From JBBQYA01 sp031412335 (lineage in GTDB: Bacteria > Bacteroidota > Bacteroidia > Sphingobacteriales > Sphingobacteriaceae): 64,000 nt of DNA. A model generated the notes under the pieces. That model saw nothing but the letters and a program-made list of their open reading frames with translations. It was not told the DNA's origin and made no database searches. Shown here one piece after another: positions 26,821 through 34,529 of the stretch (its first letter is position 1; each line of letters begins with the position of its first letter). The position numbers and the translations under genes were made by a program. The stretch lies in contig JANOCT010000019.1 in assembly GCA_031412335.1 (NCBI GenBank), forward strand, positions 1 to 64,000, read 5' to 3'.

Positions 26821-27438
26821 ATGAATTTTTCGTCGAAGCTGCTTGAAGATGCCGTAGCGCAGTTTGCCAAATTACCAGGAATAGGTCCTAAAACAGCTTT
26901 AAGGCTTGTTTTGCATTTATTAAAACAAGATGAGTTGGAAATTTCTGAATTTACAGATTCACTAACTAAACTTAAAAAAGAACTTCAATTTTGTTCTGAA
27001 TGTGGAAATTTATCTGATTCTAAACTTTGCTCTGTTTGCAGTAATGCCCTTCGTGATAAAAGTATAATTTGCGTAGTAGAGGACACTCGTGATGTAATGG
27101 CGGTTGAAAACACGAACCAATACCGTGGAATTTACCATGTTCTTGGTGGTTTAATTTCGCCTATGAATGGGGTTGGTCCTTCCGATCTTACCATAAACCA
27201 ATTAGTGGAACGTGCAACTCGAACTGAAAGTAAGGAAGTTATTTTGGCCTTGAGCGCAACCATGGAAGGTGATACAACTTTATTTTATTTATACAAAAAA
27301 TTAAAAGACAGCGGTTTGATAATTAGTACAATAGCAAGAGGAATAGCCTTTGGAGGTGAAATTGAATATGCAGATGAAGTTACCTTAGGTAGATCTATTG
27401 CCGCTAGAATCCCTTATGAACAAATGCAGAACAAATAA
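26821..27438 (+). CDS. recR: Recombination mediator RecR
   Basis: The 205-residue protein shows the helix-hairpin-helix LPGIGPKTALRLVLHLL (about 18-35), the four-cysteine zinc finger C-x2-C-x8-C-x2-C (CSECGNLSDSKLCSVC, about 58-73), and the Toprim domain starting CVVEDTRDVMAVE with YHVLGGLISPMNGVGP. RecR works with RecO and RecF in loading RecA at gaps. It has its own promoter immediately upstream and precedes a glycosyltransferase by 71 bp. Confidence 0.96.
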   Translation: MNFSSKLLEDAVAQFAKLPGIGPKTALRLVLHLLKQDELEISEFTDSLTKLKKELQFCSECGNLSDSKLCSVCSNALRDKSIICVVEDTRDVMAVENTNQYRGIYHVLGGLISPMNGVGPSDLTINQLVERATRTESKEVILALSATMEGDTTLFYLYKKLKDSGLIISTIARGIAFGGEIEYADEVTLGRSIAARIPYEQMQNK

Positions 27439-27509
27439 TAAAACTACTTTATCTAAGTTAAAGAAAAACCAATCCTGCATCTTATAGCCAACATTTACCA
27501 GCTGTTTTA

Positions 27510-29480
27510 ATGAAGTTATCCATTATCATCGTTAATTATAACGTAAAATATTTCTTAGAGCAAGCATTATATTCCATTCGTAGGGCTTCCGTCCGAATAA
27601 ATCCAGAGGTTTTTGTAGTGGATAATAATTCGGTAGATGGTTCCATAGAAATGCTAATGGATAAGTTTCCGGAAGTGATACTGATAAAAAATGATAGCAA
27701 TGTTGGATTTTCTCGTGCTAATAACCAAGCAATTCGAGTTGCAAAAGGAGAATATATTCTATTGTTAAATCCTGATACTGTAATTCAGGAAGATACCCTC
27801 GATAAAGTAATAGATTTTATGGATCAGCATCCAGATGCAGGTGGTTTGGGTGTAAAAATGTTGGATGGAAAAGGGAAGTTTTTGCCTGAATCTAAAAGAG
27901 GTTTGCCAACTCCAATGGTTGCTTTTTACAAAGTTTTTGGGTTTGCAAAGTTATTTCCATTTTCAAAAACCTTCGGCAAATATCATTTAGGATATTTAGA
28001 CAAAAATTTAACACACGAAGTCGATGTACTTTCTGGCGCATTTATGTTAATGCGTCAATCAACTTTGGCAAAAGCTGGGCTTTTGGACGAAGATTTTTTT
28101 ATGTACGGAGAAGATATAGATCTTTCGTACCGAATTCAGTTGGCAGGTTTTAAAAATTTCTATTTCGCCGATACCCAAATTATTCATTATAAAGGAGAAA
28201 GCACAAAAAAAAGTAGTGTAAACTATGTATTTGTCTTTTATAATGCTATGATCATTTTTGCTTCCAAACATTTTTCGAAAAGAAATGCTACGCTTTTTAC
28301 CTTTTTGATCAATGTTGCTATTTATTTACGTGCTGGTGTAGCAATTGCATCTCAATTTATTCGCCGAATAGCCATGCCCGTTGCCGATTTTCTGGTTTTG
28401 TTTGCAGGCATGTATTTATTGAAAATTTATTGGGAACAAAATCATAAATACGTTCGAGAACCTTATGATATTAATTTTATTACGTTGGCAGTTCCTGTTT
28501 ATATTTCGATTTGGTTGTTTACCGTTTTTCTAAGCGGAGGTTATGATAAACCTATCAGACTGAAAAAAATTGTGAGAGGGGTTTTTATAGGTACAATTAC
28601 CATTGCAGTTATTTATGCATTTGTGAACGAAGAATGGAGATTTTCAAGAGCTTTAATAGTGTTAGGAGCATTTTGGGCTGTTATTGGAATGGTTTCTTTA
28701 CGCTTATTTTTAAATTTTATTCGTTCAAAAGCATTCGAAATTGATTATTTCGTTAGCAAAAAAAATATCATAATTGTAGCAGAAGCAGGAGAGGGGGAAC
28801 GAATTTTAAAACTGCTTGAACATGTTCAATTAGATACAAGTTTTATCGGCTTTGTTGATCCAGGAAAACAATTCAGAACGGTTGATGAAATTTATTTGGG
28901 TAATATTGTACAACTGAAAGAAATTTTAGAAGTGTATAAAATAAATGAAGTAATTTTTAGCACTAAAAGCACTTCAGTACAGGAAATTATAGATTGGATG
29001 AGCCGCATCAACGATAGTTTAATTGATTATAAAATTGCGCCAGAAGAAAGTATGTTTATTATTGGTAGCAATTCTGTTGATAATCCCGGTGATTTGTATA
29101 CCATAGATTTCAATTTAGCAATTACCAAAATTGCTAATAAGCGAAATAAACGCTTATTAGATATCATCGTTTCTCTTGTTTTGCTCATTACATTTCCGGT
29201 TTCTTTGTTTCTAATTACCAACAAATCAGGTTACTTTAAAAATTGTTTCGATACATTAATCGGAAAAAAAACATGGGTTGGTTACATCAATAATTTATTT
29301 GATGTCCGTAATTTTCCTAAAATCAAAAAAGGAGTGTTAAATCCAGTCGATGGCTTGTCATTTAGTAATATTAATGAAAGCACTGCAAAAAAATTAAATA
29401 CAATTTATGCTAAACAATATCAGGTTGAAAACGATATCAGAATTATAGTAAAAGGATTTAAAAATCTGGGTAGATCTTAA
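27510..29480 (+). CDS. Fused family 2 glycosyltransferase and membrane glycosyl-phosphate-transferase-like protein
   Basis: The 656-residue protein has a GT2 domain (1-250: LSIIIVNYNVKYFLEQAL, VVDNNSVDGS, SNVGFSRANNQAI, LLLNPDTVI, LSGAFMLMR, FFMYGEDIDLSYRIQ). It continues with four or five membrane helices (about 270-415), a Rossmann-like CoA-binding segment (about 424-530: KNIIIVAEAGEGERI) and a C-terminal piece starting NKRLLDIIVSLVLLITFPVS. The last resembles the start of WcaJ/WbaP-type polyprenyl-phosphate sugar transferases, but their catalytic Asp-Glu motif is not visible. It probably builds a surface glycan at the inner membrane. An SDR gene follows after 9 bp. Confidence 0.85.
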   Translation: MKLSIIIVNYNVKYFLEQALYSIRRASVRINPEVFVVDNNSVDGSIEMLMDKFPEVILIKNDSNVGFSRANNQAIRVAKGEYILLLNPDTVIQEDTLDKVIDFMDQHPDAGGLGVKMLDGKGKFLPESKRGLPTPMVAFYKVFGFAKLFPFSKTFGKYHLGYLDKNLTHEVDVLSGAFMLMRQSTLAKAGLLDEDFFMYGEDIDLSYRIQLAGFKNFYFADTQIIHYKGESTKKSSVNYVFVFYNAMIIFASKHFSKRNATLFTFLINVAIYLRAGVAIASQFIRRIAMPVADFLVLFAGMYLLKIYWEQNHKYVREPYDINFITLAVPVYISIWLFTVFLSGGYDKPIRLKKIVRGVFIGTITIAVIYAFVNEEWRFSRALIVLGAFWAVIGMVSLRLFLNFIRSKAFEIDYFVSKKNIIIVAEAGEGERILKLLEHVQLDTSFIGFVDPGKQFRTVDEIYLGNIVQLKEILEVYKINEVIFSTKSTSVQEIIDWMSRINDSLIDYKIAPEESMFIIGSNSVDNPGDLYTIDFNLAITKIANKRNKRLLDIIVSLVLLITFPVSLFLITNKSGYFKNCFDTLIGKKTWVGYINNLFDVRNFPKIKKGVLNPVDGLSFSNINESTAKKLNTIYAKQYQVENDIRIIVKGFKNLGRS

Positions 29481-29489
29481 ATTTTTGCA

Positions 29490-30308
29490 TTGAAAAACTT
29501 AACAGGAAAAAACATTATCATCACAGGTGCATCCTCTGGAATTGGAAAAGCTCTTGCTTACTCATGTGCGAGAAAAGGAGCCAATATTACCTTGGCTGCC
29601 AGAAATATTTCTTCAATAAATGAAATTGCAAAAGACTTAGAATCATTATTTAAAATTAAAGCAATAGCAATAGAAACAGATGTAACGAAAGAGAGCGATT
29701 GTGAAAATTTAATTAATAAATCCTTACATACTTTTGGGCAAATAGATGTTTTAATTTGCAATGCAGGAATTTCAATGCGAGCTTTATTCTCGGAAGTTAA
29801 ACTTGAAGTACTGAAATCAGTAATGGATGTAAACTTTTGGGGTACAGTATATTGTACTCGATATGCAATTGATCATTTAATTAAATCAAAAGGATCTTTA
29901 GTTGGCATTTCTTCTATTGCAGGCATTCAAGGTTTGCCTGGTCGTACCGGATATTCTGCTTCTAAATTCGCTATGCAAGGATTCTTAGAATCGGTAAGAA
30001 TAGAGAATCTAAAAAATGGGTTAGATGTTTTAATTGCTTGTCCGGGTTTTACCGCTTCTAACATCAGAAATGTAGCATTGTCAAAAGATGGATCATCGCA
30101 AGGTGAGTCACCATTGAATGAATCAAAAATTGCTAATACTGATATGGTTGCGAATGAAATTGTAAACGCAATCATTCAACAAAAAAGAGTTTTGATATTA
30201 AGTTTTCAAGGTAAAATTACAGTTTGGTTACGTAAATTTTTTCCTGCTTTTTTAGATAAACAAGTTTTTAACCATTTTGCATCAGAACCTGATTCGCCGT
30301 TAAAATAA
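29490..30308 (+). CDS. Short-chain dehydrogenase/reductase
   Basis: The 272-residue SDR has the cofactor motif TGASSGIGKAL at about residues 11-21, NAGIS, the serine in LVGISSIAGIQGLPG, and the catalytic YSASK with tyrosine and lysine in the correct spacing. The start is a TTG at 29490; no ATG exists before the cofactor loop, so the TTG is well supported. The substrate is not predictable. It starts 9 bp after the glycosyltransferase fusion and a lipase-like gene follows after 32 bp, suggesting one transcript. Confidence 0.9.
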   Translation: MKNLTGKNIIITGASSGIGKALAYSCARKGANITLAARNISSINEIAKDLESLFKIKAIAIETDVTKESDCENLINKSLHTFGQIDVLICNAGISMRALFSEVKLEVLKSVMDVNFWGTVYCTRYAIDHLIKSKGSLVGISSIAGIQGLPGRTGYSASKFAMQGFLESVRIENLKNGLDVLIACPGFTASNIRNVALSKDGSSQGESPLNESKIANTDMVANEIVNAIIQQKRVLILSFQGKITVWLRKFFPAFLDKQVFNHFASEPDSPLK

Positions 30309-30340
30309 TCTAAACTAGTTAAAGTTTCGTTTATCTATTT

Positions 30341-31186
30341 ATGAAAAAAAAATCGCTCTGGGTATTATCCTTATTTATGGTAAATCTATTTTTATCAACC
30401 ATTCTATATGCCGATAAAATTAAAACTGCAAAAAATTTAATTTATAAAGCTGGTAGTACCAACGAAAAACACCAATTAGATATTTATTACCCTGCAGATA
30501 CAAAAAAAGTTCGTGATGTTGTTTTTTTTATCCATGGGGGAGGTTGGTCATCAGGCAAGAAGGATATTTATTGGTTTTTAGGTCGCAATTTTGCTAAAAA
30601 AGGAATTGTATTTGTTGCTATTAATTATCGAGTAGGAGGTGAAAATTCTTACCAAAATATGGCAGAAGATTGTGTGAATGCATTAAATTATATAAACCTA
30701 AATGTTAGCAAATTCGGTGGCAATCCTTCTAGGATTTTTCTTTCTGGTCATTCTGCCGGAGCTCATTTGGCTGCGCTAATTGCTATGAGTCCAGAATTTA
30801 ACCAAATCAAAAATCCTATGGCAAAAGGAATAATTTTAAATGATCCTTTTGGTTTAGATCTGTTAGATTATTTCACTAATACACCTTCAACTATAACTGC
30901 ACAATACAAACCTCCTTTTGGAGAAAACAAACAGGTTTGGATAAAAGCTGCACCGATTACCTACGTTTCAAAAAATGAAATTCCAATTTTGGTTTTCAAT
31001 GGGTCTAAAACATATCCTGCTATTCTAAGAGATTCTGATTTGTTCGTTAAAGAACTTAAAAGAGAAATGAAAAACCATAATTTTATTATGATAAAAGGTA
31101 AAAAACACGTTGGCATGATGTCGCAAATGGTATGGCGCAACAATAAAATGTATACCTATTATCTTGATTTTATGAAATCAAATTAA
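30341..31186 (+). CDS. Exported alpha/beta-hydrolase (esterase/lipase type)
   Basis: The 281-residue protein has an N-terminal signal peptide (about 1-24) and an HSL-like hydrolase fold: oxyanion motif HGGGWSSGKK, nucleophile elbow GHSAGAH with the catalytic Ser, and the C-terminal catalytic His probably in KGKKHVGMM. Between them IFLSGHSAG and DPFGLDLLDYF are typical of BD-FAE-like esterases. It is expected in the periplasm. The substrate is unknown. Confidence 0.88.
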   Translation: MKKKSLWVLSLFMVNLFLSTILYADKIKTAKNLIYKAGSTNEKHQLDIYYPADTKKVRDVVFFIHGGGWSSGKKDIYWFLGRNFAKKGIVFVAINYRVGGENSYQNMAEDCVNALNYINLNVSKFGGNPSRIFLSGHSAGAHLAALIAMSPEFNQIKNPMAKGIILNDPFGLDLLDYFTNTPSTITAQYKPPFGENKQVWIKAAPITYVSKNEIPILVFNGSKTYPAILRDSDLFVKELKREMKNHNFIMIKGKKHVGMMSQMVWRNNKMYTYYLDFMKSN

Positions 31187-31270
31187 AAGTAAAGACATTC
31201 TTGTTAAAGTGAATTTAAGCTTTACACAAGGATAATATCAATATGAGTTAATAAACAGTTTTAATCTGTA

Positions 31271-31278
31271 TTTTTGCA
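31271..31278 (+). promoter_or_regulatory. -7 box for the endonuclease I gene
   Basis: TATTTTTG matches TAnnTTTG exactly, 23 bp before the ATG at 31302. No clear -33 TTG is seen at the usual distance. Confidence 0.45.
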
Positions 31279-31301
31279 TTTAATTAAAATAAAAAATACG
31301 A

Positions 31302-33098
31302 ATGAAGTTTGTTTTTACAATATTTTTTGGCACTTTTTTAAACATTTCTGTTTTTGCCCAAATACCAGCTGGTTACTATAATACAGCCTCTGGCTTATCT
31401 GGCACTACTTTACGGCAAGCTTTGCATGATAAAATTGATGCACATAGTGTTCAAAGTTATGGTTCTTTATTAGGGCATTACAATCAAACTGATAAAAAAG
31501 CAAACGGAAAAGTTTGGGATATGTATTCTGATAATCCTGGTGGAACTCCTCCGTATGAATTTACTTTTGGGAATACTTGTGGAAATTATTCAGTAGAGGG
31601 GGATTGTTACAATCGAGAACATTCATGGCCGCAATCATGGTTCAACAGTAATTCTCCCATGCAATCCGACCTTTTTCATGTTTACCCAACCGATGGAAAA
31701 GTAAATGGACTTCGTAGTAATTTTCCTTATGGAGAAGTAAGTACACCAACCAATACAACATTAAATGGTGGCAAATTAGGTCCATGTTCTTTTCCTGGCT
31801 ATTCAGGTACTGTTTTCGAACCTATCAATGAATATAAAGGAGATTTTGCAAGAACGTATTTTTATATGTGTACCCGATATTTTGGAGAAGATGCTGGATG
31901 GCAAAATACCGCTGCTACAAACGGAGCTAATTTAGATCCTTGGCAATTAGATTTGTTGAAAAAATGGGCGCAGCAAGATCCAGTAAGTACCAAAGAAATT
32001 AATAGAAATAATGCAGTTTATGCCATTCAAAATAATAGAAATCCATTTATAGATAGTCCACAATTTGTTTGTAGAATTTGGCCAGGTGCTTATTGTGGCG
32101 CAGTTGCAACATCTATAGCCACCAATATTGGCACAGTTCAAAATTTATGTTCAGGAAATCAGCTGACTGTAAATTTTTCAATTACTGGATCAGTGAATAC
32201 AGGAAACATATTTTCCGTTCAACTGTCGGATGCAGCTGGTTCATTTACTAATGCAACAACAATAGGAACGCTTTCATCTGTTTCGTCTTCCCCAATTGCC
32301 GCTACCATACCAACTAATTTACCTGCGGGTACAGCTTACAGAATTCGAGTAAATTCAAGTAATCCATTAATTATCGGAGCAGATAATGGAGTTAACCTTA
32401 CTAAAGCATCCAATTTTATTGTTTCTGCAGGCAACGATGTTACCATTTGTGCTAACGAGTCGGTTACACTTTCCGCAACAGGGGCAAATCAATATATCTG
32501 GAATAATAGTGCAACAACTTCTTCCATATTAGTTTCGCCATTAACTACAACAGCTTATGTAGTAAGTGGTTTAGCTAATGGTGGTTGTGTAGATTCTGAT
32601 ACTGTGCTAGTTACAGTAAAGCCAGCTCCAATTACTCCAATTCTAACTTTAAATGGAACGGTTATTACTTCAAACAATCCTGATTTTCAATCTTGGTATC
32701 TTAACGGACAGGAAATTCAGGGAGAAAATTCACAGACACTTTCTTTATTTCAAACAGGTTTATATTACAGCATAGTTAATGGTGCGAATGGATGTAATTC
32801 ACAGCAATCGAATGTGATAAATTATAAAGTTTCGGGGATTTCAAATCTATCTGCCGACTTATTTAACGTTTATCCAAACCCGAGTAATGGAAACTTTGTA
32901 GTAGAAACAAATTCTAATATTGCCATTACTAAAATTGAAGTAATCAATATGCTTGGTCAAAAAGTTTTCGTTCTTCAGAACAAAGCTGCGGTAGATAACA
33001 AGACTTTAATTGATATTAACAACCAAGCTGCGGGCGTTTATCATTTAGTCTTGGAAACCGAAAAAGGCATTAGCATTCAAAAATTAATGGTGAAATAA
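31302..33098 (+). CDS. Secreted endonuclease I (EndA/NucM family) with T9SS sorting domain
   Basis: The 598-residue protein has a signal peptide (1-20, VFAQ) and an endonuclease I domain (about 21-265) with the beta-beta-alpha-metal motif NREHSWPQSWF (catalytic His107), followed by SDLFHVYPTDGKVNGLRSN. Two Ig-like or PKD-like beta regions follow (about 270-510, including ATGANQYIWNNSATTSSILV), and a T9SS type A domain closes the protein (VYPNPSNGNFVVET). It should degrade extracellular DNA or RNA for nutrients or phosphate. It is a single gene with its own promoter and terminator. Confidence 0.94.
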   Translation: MKFVFTIFFGTFLNISVFAQIPAGYYNTASGLSGTTLRQALHDKIDAHSVQSYGSLLGHYNQTDKKANGKVWDMYSDNPGGTPPYEFTFGNTCGNYSVEGDCYNREHSWPQSWFNSNSPMQSDLFHVYPTDGKVNGLRSNFPYGEVSTPTNTTLNGGKLGPCSFPGYSGTVFEPINEYKGDFARTYFYMCTRYFGEDAGWQNTAATNGANLDPWQLDLLKKWAQQDPVSTKEINRNNAVYAIQNNRNPFIDSPQFVCRIWPGAYCGAVATSIATNIGTVQNLCSGNQLTVNFSITGSVNTGNIFSVQLSDAAGSFTNATTIGTLSSVSSSPIAATIPTNLPAGTAYRIRVNSSNPLIIGADNGVNLTKASNFIVSAGNDVTICANESVTLSATGANQYIWNNSATTSSILVSPLTTTAYVVSGLANGGCVDSDTVLVTVKPAPITPILTLNGTVITSNNPDFQSWYLNGQEIQGENSQTLSLFQTGLYYSIVNGANGCNSQQSNVINYKVSGISNLSADLFNVYPNPSNGNFVVETNSNIAITKIEVINMLGQKVFVLQNKAAVDNKTLIDINNQAAGVYHLVLETEKGISIQKLMVK

Positions 33099-33118
33099 GT
33101 TTTTTAAACAATATTTTC

Positions 33119-33155
33119 AAAAAGCCTTCTGATAAATTAATCAGAAGGCTTTTTT
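33119..33155 (+). terminator. Rho-independent terminator after endonuclease I
   Basis: AAAGCCTTCTGAT (33121-33133), loop AAATTA and ATCAGAAGGCTTT (33140-33152) form a 13 bp perfect stem followed by T-rich sequence. The stem can extend by A-T pairs on both sides. Confidence 0.85.
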
Positions 33156-33295
33156 GTTATTTGATTTTGCGAGGCTGGTAAAATATCCTTTGAATATCTT
33201 ACTGTGCAAATAAGTAAACTAAGATTAATTTAACCCATATTTCCAAATACTTTATTTCTTATAATTAATATTATGTTAAGTAAAATATTTAAAAG

Positions 33296-33325
33296 AAAAG
33301 GAGAGTTTTATGATTCTCTCCTTTT
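33296..33325. terminator. Terminator hairpin downstream of the TPR gene
   Basis: AAAAGGAGAG (33296-33305) and CTCTCCTTTT (33316-33325) form a 10 bp stem with A and T runs on both sides. It lies 12 bp past the stop of the leftward TPR gene, so it most likely ends the gyrA-TPR transcript. Confidence 0.7.
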
Positions 33326-33337
33326 TTAAGTTTTAAA

Positions 33338-34498
33338 TTACTTCTTAATTGCTTCCAATCGCTTTTTCATTTCAGTTGCTTTTGTCAAGTTATTGGTTCT
33401 TGCATAAATTTCTTTAAGCGAAATTAATGTATTCCGATCTTCTGGATTTAAAGCTAATGAAGTTTCTAGATATGGTAATGCTTTTCCAAATTCAGCTTTA
33501 GATTTAGCAATTCCAGCATCATATTCTTTTTGTTTGCTTTGTGGTAAATTATTGGCTTTATTAAATGTTTCAACTGCACCATTATAATACATAGCTCCTA
33601 AATTATAGAGAGCATCAAAATAATCTTTGTCAATTTCTAATGCTTTTTTATAAGCAGATTCTGCTTTTTCTGTATTCTTCATATTGTCGTAAGCAACACC
33701 CTGAGCAAAGAATAAAGTTTTATTGGTTGGATCTTTCTGTGTTGCTATTTCCAGTTTAGAAATTATTTCACTTGACTTTCCCTTCGCTAAATAAACGTTT
33801 AACTCATCTATAATTAATGGAATATTTTCTGAATATCGCAATCTTCCCTTTTCAATTACTTTCATTGCAGAAATTGTATCTTTTTCTCCTTTATAGATAT
33901 TAGCAAGCGATCGGTATATTTCTACTTCATCAAAATTCATATCAATTAATTTGATATATGAATTTTTTGCAACTTCTTTATTATCACCACGATCTGCAGC
34001 TAATGCCGTATTAAACAAAGCAGAAGTATCATTTGGGTTGGCAGCTAACACTTTTTCGAAATAACTTATCGCTTTTGGAAAATCTTTTGCAGAATAAGCA
34101 ACAATACCTTTATTAAAAAACTGTCCATTTAAAATCGCAGAATAGTTTTTAATCTCTTTTTCATACGTTTTTTTAATATCCAATTCACTCGCTTTTTTAA
34201 ATGATGCCAAAGCAACTTCTGCAGCATCAGGGTATTGTGGGCTAAATTTCTTATTGGTATCAATAGAAAAATGAACTAAGCCACGATAGTACCAGGTTTT
34301 TGGCAAAATGCTTGTTTTTTCATTTAAAATAGCTTTGTCGATCGCTGTCTTAGCTTTATCTAACTCATTAAATTTTAAATAGTTAAAGGCATTTACCACT
34401 TCAGCACTCTGAGCATGAACTTTAGCTGTTCCTAATACACTGATTGCAATGCCAAATACCAGTGCACTAAATTTGTAATTAAAAAAAACTGCTTTCAT
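33338..34498 (-). CDS. Exported tetratricopeptide-repeat protein
   Basis: The 386-residue protein has a signal peptide (about 1-29, KVHAQ) and TPR helices over most of its length. Examples are AISYFEKVLAANPNDTSALF and AESAYKKALEIDKDYFDALY, each ending in the usual Asn/Asp-Pro-Asp/Asn region. TPR proteins are scaffolds, and the partner is unknown. It lies 31 bp after gyrA on the same strand and probably shares its promoter, ending at the hairpin 33296-33325. Confidence 0.85.
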   Translation of the reverse strand: MKAVFFNYKFSALVFGIAISVLGTAKVHAQSAEVVNAFNYLKFNELDKAKTAIDKAILNEKTSILPKTWYYRGLVHFSIDTNKKFSPQYPDAAEVALASFKKASELDIKKTYEKEIKNYSAILNGQFFNKGIVAYSAKDFPKAISYFEKVLAANPNDTSALFNTALAADRGDNKEVAKNSYIKLIDMNFDEVEIYRSLANIYKGEKDTISAMKVIEKGRLRYSENIPLIIDELNVYLAKGKSSEIISKLEIATQKDPTNKTLFFAQGVAYDNMKNTEKAESAYKKALEIDKDYFDALYNLGAMYYNGAVETFNKANNLPQSKQKEYDAGIAKSKAEFGKALPYLETSLALNPEDRNTLISLKEIYARTNNLTKATEMKKRLEAIKK

Positions 34499-34529
34499 TT
34501 TGTTGTTTTTTCTTTTTTGTTAAATTAAT

